DNA from: Lepeophtheirus salmonis
Lineage: Eukaryota > Arthropoda > Copepoda > Siphonostomatoida > Caligidae
Assembly (NCBI RefSeq): GCF_016086655.4
Contig: NC_052135.2
Location: 8,522,363 to 8,586,362 of the forward strand
DNA: 64,000 nt
Direction: 5' to 3'
Shown here: positions 24,284 through 35,871 of the stretch, in pieces
Numbering within the stretch: the first letter of the stretch is position 1
How the letters are laid out: each line of letters begins with the position of its first letter
The notes under the pieces: generated by a model
Seen by the model: the letters and a program-made list of their open reading frames with translations, nothing else
Database searches by the model: none
Told to the model about the DNA's origin: nothing
Position numbers and translations under genes: made by a program

Positions 24284-25099
24284 TACTAGGTGGCCCATTG
24301 AAATCTAAACACTTACTAATTCAATAATTAATGAAGATCAGCGATTGAAATTAATTCATATTTCGATAAAAATTAGTTACAAAACATATAAAACCTCTAC
24401 TCTAGGTATAGCTTACGTACAAGTCGAGAAAATGACTCTTGAACGTGATTGACAAATTTCCATACACACATTCCTAGCAGTTGGGTGTCTCCAGGGCCAA
24501 TGTTTACGCCGTTAGGAAATCTGAAACGTTGAGAAGAAGAAAGACTCTGTCAAAAAGACCAAACTGGATCCGGAGGAACAATAGAAAACGACCCAGGGCA
24601 ATTCCCTCAAGTCCATGATTTCTATTGCAAGATATCTTTGAATTTTACACCAAATCGTCAGGAGAACTATAAAAAAGGTAGTGTAAAGAACCTTGTGAGG
24701 ACGGAGAAACCACATTTGACACCAACAAAGAAAGAAACCCATCTCTTCCGTGGGAAGATTCTTTTGAACTCTTTTTTGACACTGTTGGCCCCCCCCCCCC
24801 TACAGTTCTGATGCCAAACCCCTCGACTACACCTTTTGGGTGCATTTCGAGGCAAAGACTAAAAATGTTCACAGATGTCCTCAAAGCACTATGAAAGAGT
24901 ACTATACCCACAGCGAGTGCTGCAACACTGCCTGGAAGCTATCATTGCCGCTAAATGCTGCTATATTAATCATTAAGAGAGCTCAGACACACATCCATTT
25001 ATAGTATTAATTTTGTTGACATTCTATTGTTAATTAATAAATTATATCTTGTTGAAGTTTGAAATTCAAAGTGTTCAGATTTATATGGACCACTCGGTA
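24284..25099 (+). mobile_element. family B mariner-like element, copy 1 (internally deleted)
   Basis: The element is bounded by imperfect inverted ends: TACTAGGTGGCCCATTGAAA on the left and, reverse-complemented, TACCGAGTGGTCCATATAAA on the right. The transposase reads on the plus strand: QLGVS...KSETLRRRKT (DNA-binding part) near 24480-24560, then PLDYTFWVHFEAKTKNVH with the third catalytic Asp near 24820. The region with SDEK and the second Asp is missing, so the copy is dead. A C-rich run lies at 24788-24800. The other family B copies keep different parts. Confidence 0.7.
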
Positions 25100-26659
25100 T
25101 ACATTGAATATACACTGTACAAATATTATTTGCAGTTGAAAGTATTTTTTTTCAATAATTCAATAAATATAAGCATATATACAATTTAATATTGTTGAAT
25201 ACGTAAATAGAAATCAATCGATAAAACGATTATGATTATACATAAATAGAAGAGAAAAAGGGATTTTCCAAAAATATTATAATAATACGTAGTAAAAAGA
25301 AATCCATTATTTGTAATGGATTTTAAAAAAATATAATTTTTTTTACCTTCTTGGTAATCAAAACAGAGCTTACATTACAGTTAGACTCGAGGATTTCCAT
25401 TATTATATCCACATTTTTGGATAGTTGGCCTTCCAGAGCGTGGTGCATATTTGACATACAAATTACCGGAACCGAATCGACGAAACCATAATTGGGGGGA
25501 CTTGTCATGTTACTATATCAGGACTAACAACACTATTCACATTTTCAGCCATCTGCCTTACTTTTTTCCATTGTTCGAAGAAAAACTGTATAATATAGCG
25601 TATTTTTTCTTTGTTTGTCTTTGTTACCATCTTTGACGACAGCTCAAACGATACTGAGTCAAGTAATCACAAAAATATTCAGAAGCTTTTAATACATAAT
25701 ATTATCTTTTTAACACCATCTAGCGACATCGATTGCCTCGATATCTGTGAAGATATAGTCACCCAAATATTTGAAGTTAAATATTTCAGTTTAAGCTTTT
25801 TTCCAGCAACGGCGTCACCGCTTTTCTGAACTAGTCTTTATTAAAAAAAGTTTAAATACAAACGACCTAAATGTACATAAATACAGAACAAAAAGTTCAA
25901 TTATAGAGTACATCGTTGTTAAATCCCTAGGTCATATATTTTCTTATCTTTTTCTATATAATCAAGGATAAATACTGATATTAATATATTATTATTGAAT
26001 ATATCATCTACTCATAATGAAAAACTGATTGATATCTAATGACAGTACACTATTTCTAATACTCGTATGTTGGTACTATTTAGCTACCTGCATAATGATG
26101 TAAAGGAATTACCTTCGTTTATGCTGTCTTGATGGATGTATTTTTAAATCTCTTTATATAGAAATCAAAAATAAAAAGCCCACTTTTCCTATCAAAATAG
26201 TCTTCTAATGAATTGTTTTTTCTTGAATTCATTCAATGATGTATACTTGTATGTTTATAGGTAGGTAGCCAACTCATCACATGATTTAATAATGAAATAC
26301 CTAATTGCACAGTATGTTAATTATAGAATAACAATAAAATGTTGTATACAATATATGCACATACATACATGCAGAAAAAGTACATTAAATCAGGTGCATA
26401 GAAAGGTAACTAAGCGCATAATTTATATTTGAGTTGTATATAAGATTTTTTTAAAGAATAAGAAAATGGAAAGCAAGATCAGAATAAATAGAGTGGTCTT
26501 AAATTAAAGACCCATAAAAAAGTTACATACAGGAAATGTTGGATTGGTCCTAGGACTACTCCTGATCAGTCTATTTTTCTTCCCCTTTCATTATTTTTTG
26601 TATGTTCATTTAATTTGTCAGTTGGAGTTGCAATAATTAAATATAAATAAATATTATAG
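25100..26659. other. intronic DNA without recognised elements
   Basis: A short hairpin, AAATCCATTATTTGTAATGGATTT, lies near 25301-25324 (10-bp arms). Open frames at 25323-25829 have no recognised domain. Confidence 0.4.
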
Positions 26660-26820
26660 AATTAAATTTACACTATCGGACTAAGAAATATTCTTTAAAG
26701 TCCATATATTTTATTCATATCTTCTTCTCTAGGAACAACTGGGACGCAATCTAACGCACATTGAGTTCAAGAGAATAAATTTCTCTCCAGTACGTTGTCC
26801 ATTGAGCTACATCATTCCTT
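26660..26820 (-). repeat. tRNA-derived SINE-like repeat, copy 2
   Basis: On the minus strand TAGCTCAATGG (A-box-like, plus 26799-26809) leads to TTGCGTCCCAGTTGTTCCTA and then an AT-rich tail with ATATGGACTTTAAAGA. Tail and head match copy 1 at 971-1112. The second polymerase III box is only weakly recognisable. Confidence 0.5.
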
Positions 26821-27254
26821 TCAGTCTTTTTACTAATCAGTCTGATCTGTTTACCATTCAACAGTCCTAAGGGACGATTAGTCGTTCTTTTAGTCCGACA
26901 GTTTCAAGCTATACTTCTTTTAATTTCCTCACTCCAATCTAAGATTCAAGAAAGAAAAGAAAGAAAAAATTCATTAAAGCTGGAACGAATAGTATTCAAA
27001 TTATTATGGGTTCTTGTAATAAGTGACTACGTTATGTATCTCAACTGTTGTAGTTGCCATAAAAGACGAATAAGGACCGATACTAGGACTAACAAAAATG
27101 ATTTACAGCCGGAGTGATACAACTGTAGTCTTTTTAGCTTTTTTGTTAGACCAATACAATACTACCACCAGGTTATGGCTTGTATTATAATAATAGGTAT
27201 TAATAGTTTTTTACAGACATTAATTTGTCCTACAATAGACCTGGCAATATTTCA

Positions 27255-27490
27255 TTCAAGGTGCATGCATTTGTTCTGAATAACTTGGCGGAGAACACTT
27301 GCATCTAGTACGAACAACGGGATTTTGCTCAAACTGGCTCAATGGCTGATGTAATGATGTCTTTCCTGAGTCTGGAAACTGCATTGGCATCGTATTTGAC
27401 CATGCATTACATTATAAAGTCTAAGAGATTAAGATAAGGTGAAAAGAAAGGCCAAAATTCCTCAAAATTTCCTTTGCACCATTCTTGTAT
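27255..27490 (-). pseudogene. Tc1/mariner transposase, C-terminal piece
   Basis: The minus strand reads EWCKGNFEEFWPFFSPYLN, then LLDFIM with the third catalytic Asp, a stop, and KYDANAVSRLRKDIITSAIE. This matches the FWPPxSPDLNPLDF...W region and downstream helices of mariner-like transposases. Nothing of the N-terminal half is next to it. It ends beside the tandem repeat at 27504. Confidence 0.6.
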
Positions 27491-27503
27491 TGTTGGTATT
27501 GTA

Positions 27504-27577
27504 TGTATTTTTTAGGTTAAATTATTTAATTTTGTTAAAATGTATTTTTTATGTTAAATTATTTAATTTTGTTAAAA
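27504..27577. repeat. 37-bp tandem duplication
   Basis: Two adjacent 37-bp units begin TGTATTTTTTA and end TTTAATTTTGTTAAAA, differing at one base (AGG versus ATG). A recent local duplication. Confidence 0.85.
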
Positions 27578-27748
27578 TACATTTTCTTTATATATAAAAT
27601 ATAAAGAAACAATTTTTGAGGGATATCATAGAAAATCATTATGACATGTTTGCGTAATTCTACAAAGTTTATTATTGAAAAAGTCCGTTTGATTTCATAT
27701 TTACATTTTTACAAAAATAGCTAATTTTAACTAGAAAATTCCGACATA

Positions 27749-29007
27749 CCGGACCGTGCAAAATTATTTACCAATGATGTAAATATACTTTTTAAGAGGT
27801 TTTGTGGCAACCAATCTGATTGTTTCGTATTTTTACTGTTAAAATAAACAAAAATCCTTCCTGTGAGAGCCTAACAACTTCCACATGTGAGACCATGTCC
27901 AATCAGGTAACAAAGAGGATCGAAATTGCAGCCCTCCTCCGAGCGGGAGTGCCTCATAACAACATTAAGGAACAGATTGGGGCCTCGTTGGAGACAATTT
28001 ACAACGTTTCCAAGCGCTTGGAGGCTGGAGGTGATCTCAAGCATTCCCCTGGGACTGGAAGGAAGCCCACTGTCTCAACAAGGCAAGTAAAGGCATTTTT
28101 CAAGAGGATTCCCAACAGGTCCATTGCCGATATGGCCAGAAGGATGGGAACGTCGAGATCTACTGTTTCAAGGGCATTGAAAAGGGCTGGAGGAAAGTCC
28201 TTGAGGCGTACTGAACTCCCTCTGCTAACTGAACGTCAGCGAGAAGACAGACTTGAGCGTGCCAAGAAAATCTTGAATGATATCAAGAGCTCATCTGGAC
28301 GCATCATCATTTTTTCAGATGAGAAAACTTTTACGGGCAAAATGACCGTGTTGTGAGCTTTGGAGATGTGCAAGATAAGCACCGCTATGTGGCAACAACA
28401 AAGCACCCTGCTTCGGTGATGATGTTGGGTCTCATGGCCTCCAACGGTAAGGCCATGAAGCAGGTATGGTTCCCCACTGGCTACAGATTAACAGCGGAGG
28501 ATTATGTGAAGATTCTGGCGTCCAAGGTCCTTCCGTGGATCAAGTCCATAGTCGGCAACTCTCCTTGGGGGTTTCAACAAGATAGAGCACCCTCCCACGC
28601 TTCCAAGAAAGCTCAGGAGTGGCTAAAGGACAACATGAACTTTTGGCCCAAGGACTACTGGTCCCCTCAGAGCCCAGATCTGAAACACTAGACTTCTCTA
28701 TCTAGGCGCACGTGGAGACCAAGGCCTGCAAAAAACGACACAAGAACATAAATGCCTTAAAGGCTGCTGTCAACAAGGCCTGGGCCTCCATGAACGCCGA
28801 TTACATCTAGCAAGTCTGTGGCAGCTTCAGACGTCGCCTGACCAATGTCATTGAGTCAAATGTTGGCTACATTGATTAAATTTGATCACAAACTATTTTA
28901 TTATTCTAAAAATGTATGAATAAATTGTTTCTCAAGTCATTCGAAATGTCATTATTGTCCGCGATATGTTCCGAACAAGAATCGGTAAATAATTCTGCAC
29001 GGCCCGG
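27749..29007 (+). mobile_element. mariner-like DNA transposon with TIRs and TA sites
   Basis: Terminal inverted repeats of 24 bp at 27749-27772 and 28984-29007 differ at two positions; each begins CCGG.CCGTGCA and ends ATTATTTACC. TA dinucleotides flank both ends (27747-27748, 29008-29009), the expected target duplication. The 1259-bp element carries one transposase gene on the plus strand and is the best-preserved DNA transposon in the window. It sits in the arrestin intron in antisense orientation to that gene. Confidence 0.88.
27895..28879 (+). pseudogene. mariner-like transposase with frame breaks
   Basis: The enzyme cuts the element at its TIRs and reinserts it at TA. The start MSNQVTKRIEIAALLRAG, in ACCATG context, fits the family better than the upstream in-frame ATG at 27820. 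Visible parts in order: helix-turn-helix (VPHNNIKEQIGASLETIYNV), the second DNA-binding segment (RSIADMARRMGTSRSTVSRA), IIIFSDEKTF with the first Asp, MMLGLMASNG, FQQDRAP with the second Asp, FWPKDYWSPQSPDL, and a C-terminal GYID before the stop. Breaks: a small deletion with frameshift after SDEKTFT near 28330, a one-base loss near 28683 just before the third catalytic Asp, and a stop two codons later where Trp is expected. I count 36 residues between the second and presumed third Asp, near the DD37D (maT-like) group. Inactive as it stands. Confidence 0.85.
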
Positions 29008-29009
29008 TA

Positions 29010-29645
29010 CAAAAATCTTTATAAAATTTACACTTCTAAATATTTTTTTTATCACTAAAGCCTCATTTATTAATAAGACAGTACTACACTTTTAATCTTG
29101 TTAACAACAACTGCTTGTTATATGATGGGAGAGAGGGGGTTACCAAAAGTAGTCAAGAATTCATCATTCAGAGAGAGAGTAAGTAACCGTCTTGAAAACT
29201 TTGATTTGACGTTAAACTCAATTAAGACAATTTTTTTTTGAGGCAATAAAATAAGAGGAAAAATTGTACATAAACTATCAAACTTCTCAAAAACTCTTAA
29301 ACCCCTTAGATTTACGCATAAAAAAATATTAAAAAGTTAGCAAAATTTTCTGTTTTTTTAAATCATATAGTACAAATATGTGTATATGTACAATACACAT
29401 GGTGTAGAAATGATGAGGCCTTGAAGTTGTCAATGAATAAAAAATATATAAATGTATATAACTAAAGAACAAACTTATGAGTTATATTTTCATATTTTAA
29501 AATGTGGCATGATATAAAACAACAATAATGATAATGTTGATACATTTGGACCGAGTCCAATTCCCATTTAAGATATTTTGCATAAAAATTATCTTTTTGA
29601 AGATATAATATTATGTATCTACATCAATATTGTATATAGAATGCA
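29010..29645. other. intronic DNA without recognised elements
   Basis: AT-rich; nothing recognised between the mariner-like element and the next family B copy. Confidence 0.4.
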
Positions 29646-30310
29646 TACCGAGTGATCCATTTAAATTTTAACACTTTGAATTTTAAATTCAACAAGATAT
29701 AATTTATTAATTAACAATAAGATTTCAACAAAATTAATACTGTAAAGAGATGTGTGTTTGAGCTCTCTTAATCATTAATGTAGACACCCTTAGGGGATAC
29801 GTTGGCTTCCAGGCGGTGACGTCAAGGCCTGACAACCGCTGCGGATGTAGTCCTCTGTCATGACATCCGAGTGCTGGCTGACAGTGGCATTGATGGCCTC
29901 GATGTTTGAATGACAAACAAAGCAGGTCTTCCCCCCGACATGCACACAAATAGTATAGTCGAGGGGGTGGGATTCAAGGTTGTAAGGGGGACCAAAGTAT
30001 CAATAAAGAGTTCGGAAGAACTCAAAAGACTAATTCAGAAGATTTATGAAAGCTCTTTGCAGAGTCTGGTATGAAATCCCGAGATATCTTGCATGGACCC
30101 TCATAGACTTGATGGGATTGCCCTGGACTGTTTGTTTTAACTCATCCGGGTCAAGTTTGGCATTTATAACATAGCCCATCTTCCTGTCCAATGTTTCGGA
30201 CTTGCTGACGGCGTAAACGGTAATTTTGGAGATGCCCAACTGCTTTGAGTGCACAAATCCATGCACATCCATACTAAGGTACCTTATCAATAGGGCTTGC
30301 TCCTGCTTCA
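29646..30310 (-). mobile_element. family B mariner-like element, copy 2
   Basis: The left end TACCGAGTGATCCATTTAAA matches the family B terminus; the opposite end is not recognisable. On the minus strand the N-terminal half is open at 30030-30290: VHSKQLGISKITVYAVSKSE, then AKLDPDELKQTVQGNP and MRVHARYLGISYQTLQRAF (two helix-turn-helix segments). After a gap come HSNIEAINATVSQHSDVMTE and DYIRSGCQAL near 29810-29910, the C-terminus. All catalytic Asp motifs are deleted. It is thus a DNA-binding domain plus tail, unable to transpose but possibly still able to bind family ends if expressed. Confidence 0.7.
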
Positions 30311-30540
30311 GAGGTCGTGATTGAGGCTGATGGCAATAACAATGAGTAAACCGAAAGACAAATGATCTAAAATACCTCGGTTTTTTATTTGAAATATTGA
30401 AAATTTCGTGGTCACATTCTGAAATGCCCCAATTCCCTTAATAAAACATATCTTTTGATTGAAGAAAGCACAAGTTGATGTTTCTATAAATACTTCGATG
30501 TGAAATTTGAATTAATTAATATTAGTATTAATGCATTTAA

Positions 30541-31310
30541 TAGGTTGGGATAAAAGTACTTTCGTATATTTGGCTTTCTTTCAATGCTTTATAAGAAGTA
30601 TTACAATCGTCCGATTTAATCAAAATATGCCCTGTTCTGTTTCATAACTTATTGTCAACGAGAATCCAACTTCATAATGCCTTTGCCCCTTGGGCAAAAA
30701 GCTCGAACAACAAATTTTCAGAGGCCTCTATTGAGGTCAAATTTGTACCCCCAAGTGCGTTGGCAATATACATGAATTGGTGGTAGTCACTTGGTGCTAG
30801 GTTTGCAGTAGAGAAGATCCATAAGAACTTCCCATTTGAGCTCCAGGATTTCTGGGGTATCATCAAAGATTTGTGCGGCCTGGGGTTGTCTTGATGATTT
30901 CTTGTTGTCTCTTATTCCCCAATGTTGCCCACTTCTGTTCGATTTCTAGCTTCAATCGGTCGAGTTGTTCATAGTAGAGGGCAGACTTATGTGGAAGAAA
31001 AATTTGCTCGAACCACTGCTGTACAACACAAACCGAAATAGTATCGGCTCTGTATTCACCTCAAATTTTCTTGCTTACTTTTGAGGCGTCTTTCCCATTC
31101 ACATAGTAAAAATGGAAAATATGGCAACTTTCTTCCCTAGAGACCTCCATACTCGACGCAGGATAATTACAACTAACCCGACCATGCGCAATACAGTCAA
31201 AAAAGAGTTTATAGTAAACACTCACATCTTAATAACATCAAAATGTATGGTATGTTGTTACCAAACAGGATTACCCATAAGTCTCTGGACAAATTCAACA
31301 GACAAGAAAG
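30541..31310 (-). mobile_element. mariner relic
   Basis: A mariner-type end, TAGGTTGGGATAAAAGTACT, begins at 30541. The minus strand then carries decayed transposase. Near 31115-31010 is HIFHFYYVNGKDASKVSKKI, then VVQQWFEQI (DNA-binding part). Near 30990 is SALYYEQLDRLKLEIEQKWA, and near 30870-30800 a frame-shifted PGRTNL and LAPSDYHQF with the third Asp of DD34D mariners. A C-terminal run FELFAQGAKAL follows. The centre with the first catalytic Asp is deleted. The opposite end is not clear (AAGAAAGTACATT near 31307 is a candidate). Confidence 0.7.
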
Positions 31311-31344
31311 TACATTAATACATATTTCTCAAAACATCTTGTAA

Positions 31345-31609
31345 AAGCATTTCAATCAGCGTAAAAATTCCTTCAAAATGAGAGCCAGTTCATTCTACAT
31401 GGCCAACATTTACGGCAAATACAGCTCTTATACGCTTTGGAACTGCTTTATGCACTGTACTGATGGTCTCCTTCAACAAGTTGTCCCATATGGACAATAT
31501 AGCAGCATTCAAGTCATCAATGCTGAGATTGGAAGTCACACTAACATACCTCTTCAGAATGGACTATATGGATATGTCCATTACGTTGGCATCTGGGGAA
31601 GAAGGGTAC
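31345..31609 (-). pseudogene. Tc1-like transposase, C-terminal end, left of the gypsy element
   Basis: Reading the minus strand away from the LTR gives PSSPDANVMDISI, a stop where Trp is expected, SILKRYVSVTSN, then LNAAILSIWDNLLKETIST and AVPKRIRAVFAVNVGHVE. This is the SPDxNxMDxxxW region and the C-terminus of a Tc1-like transposase. The matching N-terminal end lies on the far side of the retrotransposon (36091-36400), same strand, consistent with one element interrupted or rearranged there. Confidence 0.7.
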
Positions 31610-31829
31610 TGTGGCGTTCAGTGACCAACCCCTATTTATTCCTTTTTGTTATTTTTATCGAGACTTCCTTTTTCCTTTCGTTCAAAGAAGAACCACATTT
31701 TTCGTTCGTGATAATAAATCAATTAATATTTTTATAACCTGGATCTCATCTATTCCTTCGAATTAATTATTAGTTACGGACTCGTACACGTGGAATTACT
31801 ATTATACTTTATATACTCAAAAATCCATA
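31610..31829 (+). repeat. Ty3/gypsy 5' LTR
   Basis: A 220-bp LTR starting TGTGGCGTTCAG and ending AAAAATCCATA. It differs from the 3' LTR by one substitution and one base insertion near its end, so the insertion is recent. No clean target duplication: GTAC before this LTR versus GCAC after the other. Confidence 0.9.
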
Positions 31830-31830
31830 T

Positions 31831-31848
31831 TGGTGGCAGCGGAAAACA
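31831..31848 (+). promoter_or_regulatory. primer-binding site
   Basis: TGGTGGCAGCGG starts one base after the LTR, the expected place for pairing with a tRNA 3' CCA end. Which tRNA is not determined. Confidence 0.65.
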
Positions 31849-31869
31849 GGTTGTAAAAATTATATTATT

Positions 31870-32635
31870 ATGAAGGAAGTAACAGAGGAAAAGCGTGGAG
31901 ATAATTCAATTTCTAAAGTCGCTATCAGGACTCCCGATTTTAGTATCGAGGATCCTTCTTTTTTTCGACATCTTGGAATCTCAATTTATATTAAATAATA
32001 TCACTGTTGACTCGACAAAATTTTTATACGCAATAACAGGACTCCCTCACAGCGTGGCACGAAAAGTCGGGAAAGAAACAAGAACATCCAACTCCTATGA
32101 CAAGTTGAAAACCGAAATTCTTGACATTTTTGAAAAGTCTAAAAGTCAACTTTTCGACGAATTAATTGGAAGCACGATGATGATTGGAAAACCGTCAGAA
32201 TATCTTAAATCTCTAAGCGAAACAGCTCAGAAGATTTCTATTCCTGAAGATATGGTAAAGCATAAATTTTTAAACGCCGCTCATCCAGAAATTTTGCCTG
32301 TTTTGGTCTCAAGATCTGAAGATTCTTTGGAACAGTTAGGCAAATTGGCTGATCAATTGCATGAAATGATTAATATTAAATCAGTTAACCGGGTGATTTC
32401 ACACTCATCACCTACTTCAGATAGAGATCATAATCGAGAATTCAAATCTTTGACTCTGACTCCATATTATCCAGATCAACGTCCTAAAGTATGTAGAGCA
32501 CATCTCTTTTATGGACATGCTGCACGCTCTTGTAAGAAATGGTGCATATTTCCAAAATCAAGATCGAATTTAAATATAGAGCCTTCATCACGCCCTTCTT
32601 CTCCTATTCGTTCGGAAAACAGGAAAGGCAAGTGA
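31870..32635 (+). pseudogene. gypsy gag with one frameshift
   Basis: Gag forms the particle that packages element RNA. The ATG at 31870 opens MKEVTEEKRGDNSISKVAIR and leads to a conserved EDPSFF motif. The frame then shifts at a T7 run (31959-31965), and the rest, FDILESQFILNNITVDSTKF onward, is open at 31895-32635 in the next frame. The C-terminus has CRAHLFYGHAARSCKKWC, the variant zinc-knuckle pattern found in arthropod gypsy gags. The end overlaps pol by about 97 nt, with pol in the -1 frame. The shift may be a real mutation or a homopolymer sequencing error. Confidence 0.8.
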
Positions 32636-35600
32636 GTTTAGCGGCGAACTCCTTGCCCTTTATCAAAGTCGCAGCTCAAATCAATAATTTGGTAAAGGTG
32701 GAAATTTTAATCGATACAGGGGCTACAATATCACTATTACCAATTTCAAAAGTTTTGATTACTTCTCTCAATCCGTCACCTGTAAAGCTTGTCGCGGCTA
32801 ATGGAAAAATAATTCAAGTATTTGGAGAGTTAACTTGTGTAATTGGAATTAAAACATTACGCAGGAATTATCCATGGACTTTTGTTGTAGCTGATGTAAC
32901 TAATCCTATAATAGGAATTGATTTTCTTCACCATTACGAATTTGTGATTGACTGCAAAAATGGAACTTTGTCCGACCCTAAAACTGGTAACTTAACTGCA
33001 GGTATTCTCTTATCAAAGAATGGCATATTTGCTATCAATCAAACGTTTGAAACATCTGAGTCTTGTATTAAAAATATTTTTATGAAATATCCTTATTTAA
33101 CAGTATCTCGTCCTAATAACGCCCCGATCGATATTCCTCCGGACGTACATCATCGGATAGATACTGGAAGTTCTCCTTCATGTACATTCAAATTTCGTCG
33201 TCTTTCTCCTGAAAAGACAAGGATTTGTCAGGAGAAATTAAACTCTCTTCTTGAAGCTGGAATTATTCGACCCTCTAGTTCGTCTTGGGCAACACCTTTA
33301 CATTTTGTGAAGAAGAAACAACCAGGAGAGTGGAGAATGGTCGGAGATTACCGAGCTTTAAATGCTAAAACAATTCCTGATAAATATCCACTTCCTCATA
33401 TGAATGATATTGCTACTCGTCTTCATGGCTCAAAAATATTCAGTAAAATCGACCTTTGTCAAGCCTATTACAATATTCCTGTCAATGAAGAAGATAAACT
33501 CAAAACGGCTATTACAACTCCTTTTGGTTTGTATGAATTTAATTATATGCCTTTTGGTTTGAGAAATGCAGGATCTTCGTTTCAAAGATTTATGAATAAA
33601 ATTTTGGGCAAATTCACATTTACATTCACTTATTTAGATGATATTTTGATATTTAGTACAACTAAAGAAGAACATTTACAACATGTAGAAACTGTCCTCA
33701 AGACTTTAAATCAATTTAAACTGCGTGTTTCGGAAGATAAATGTGAATTTTTAAAAGAAAATATTGATTTTCTTGGAGTCACAATAACTCCAGATGGAAT
33801 TATACCATGTAAAAATAAGTTGTCAGTTATCAAAGCATTCAAGAAACCAGTATCCCCTTCAGAATTGAGGCGATTCTTAGGAATGATTGGATTTTATAGG
33901 CATCTTATACCCAATTTTGCTAATTTAGTTTTACCTTTAACAGAATTAATACGTTTATCAGATGTTAAAATGGATTTAGTTTGGACTCAGAAAGAAATAT
34001 CATCGTTTGAGGATATGAAAAACACTTTGGATAATATTTGTTGTTTACCTTTTCTAAACCCAAAGTGTAATATATTTCATTTAATTACAGACGCTTCAAA
34101 TCATGCAGTGGGAGCCGTTCTTCATCAAATTGTAGATGACAAGCCATCTCCCATTGGATTTTTCTCTAAGAAGATAAGTCAAGCTCAACTTAAATATTCA
34201 ACCTTCGATCGCGAGTTATTAGGAGCCTATTTATCTGTATTACATTTCAAGTACTTAATTGAAGGTCAAAATGTGACAATTTTTACTGACCATAAACCTC
34301 TTGAATCAGCATTTAAAAGCCAAAAATTAGCCAAGTCAGATCGTCAACAACGTTATTTGTCATTAATTACCGAATTCGTCCAGGACATTCAATATATCAG
34401 AGGTAAAGACAATATAGTCGCTGACTATTTATCACGTCCAATCGCAAGTGTAGAACAAATTCCTGTATCTATTGATTTACCTAGAATTTCAAATGCTCAA
34501 ACCATCGCTTTATCAGAAGAAGAAGAGTTTGTAAAATATTATGATGAGTTTAAACATCAATTTAAAAAAATAAAAATTTCAGATGGGATGGAATTAATTT
34601 GCGAAATATCAACTCCCTCTCCTCGTCCTTATGTTCCAGCTTCGCTTCATAAGGATATTTTTGGTTGGTTTCACAATTTATCACATCCAAGTGGAAAATC
34701 AACAGCATTGATTATTAAGTCGCGTTATTTTTGGCCATCTATGGATAAGGAAATAAAAGCATGGGCGGCGGATTGTGTGAATTGTCAAAAGTCGAAAGTG
34801 GGTCGTCATATAAAGACTGATATTCAACCATTTTATGCCGGTGGTAGATTTCAAACTATTCATTTGGATATTGTGGGTCCTCTACCACCTGTAGAAATTC
34901 CGGGACAATCTTCGCTTTTACCGTATAGGTACATACTAACATGTATTGACAGAGCTTCTCGATGGATTGAAGTTTGTCCATTGACTGATATAACTGCCTC
35001 TGCTATTGCAAATGCTTTTATATACGTATGGATTTCTCGATTTGGAGTACCATTATATGTAATTACTGATCGTGGTAAACAGTTTGAGTCTGAATTGTTC
35101 CATCAACTATCACTTATGGTTGGTTTTCATAGACTACGTACGACGTCGTACCATCCCCAAACTAATGGAATGATAGAAAGAGTGCATAGGGTCATAAAGT
35201 CTGCATTGAAAGCTAAAAACACTAAATGGTATTTTGCTTTGCCTATTGTGATTCTTGGTCTCAGGATGATCCCTTCAGCAAATTCAATACCACCGTTTAC
35301 TGCTTTGACTGGTTCGGAAATTATGATACCTAGTAATTTCGTTGATGATAAAAAAGTTTACCTAATATTGTGGACCATGAATATATAACAAATTTAAAAG
35401 TGTATTTTAATAATTTGGATTTTGGAATTCTTTCAGGTGGTACAAATCATTCCTCAAAGTTATCATATGTTCCAAAAGATATTCTAACTACCGAATATGT
35501 ATGGATTCGTGTAGATCGTGTCAAAGGTCCCTTAGAAGCCCCTTACACCGGTCCAGCGAAAGTCATATCCAGAAATAGTCATACGTTCAGAGTTGAATAT

Positions 35601-35825
35601 TTATCTGGAAAACAAGACGTAGTATCCATAGAAAGACTTAAGCCAGCAAAATATGCTCCAGATCCATCCATATTCAACAATTCATCTACTAAAAAGTATA
35701 AAAGAACGAAACCATCGATACCCAGAAGAACAGAATCCAATACCAAAGATCAAAATAAGGTTCCAACGATCACAACAAGATCTGGTCGTAGGGTTAAATT
35801 TGCTCAATATAATAATATGTGTTAA
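32539..35825 (+). pseudogene. gypsy pol: protease, RT, RNase H, integrase; one frameshift
   Basis: The main frame is open at 32539-35388. Protease: ILIDTGATISLLP. Reverse transcriptase: WRMVGDYRALN, FSKIDLCQAYYNI, MPFGLRNAGSSFQRFM and TYLDDILIFS, with the active-site YLDD intact. RNase H: ITDASNHAVGAVL, YSTFDRELLGAY and FTDHKPLESAF. Integrase: a zinc-binding part (SHPSG, then DCVNCQKSK) and a catalytic core with LDIVGPL, ITDRGKQF and SYHPQTNGMIERVHR (D, D, E all present). At an A6 run (35350-35355) the frame shifts by one. The C-terminal GPY/F-type module (VWIRVDRVKGPLEAPYTGPA ... VSIERLKPA) continues at 35370-35825. No chromodomain seen. The ORF's first ATG is probably not the true start; protein is likely made by frameshifting from gag. 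Confidence 0.92.
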
Positions 35826-35857
35826 TTGTAATTATTGTACTTATTACTCCGTAATTT

Positions 35858-35871
35858 TAGGGGGGAACTCT
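35858..35871 (+). promoter_or_regulatory. polypurine tract
   Basis: TTTAGGGGGGAACTCT immediately before the 3' LTR is the expected primer site for plus-strand DNA synthesis. Confidence 0.7.

Noticed and set aside
24512..24911. Three overlapping minus-strand open frames of 62 to 88 codons
   Set aside because: They are antisense shadows of the family B transposase remains on the plus strand.
26850..27140. Third copy of repeat F
   Set aside because: Shares CAGTCCTAAGG and GGACCGATACTAGGACT words with F, but block order does not hold, so copy status is not supported.
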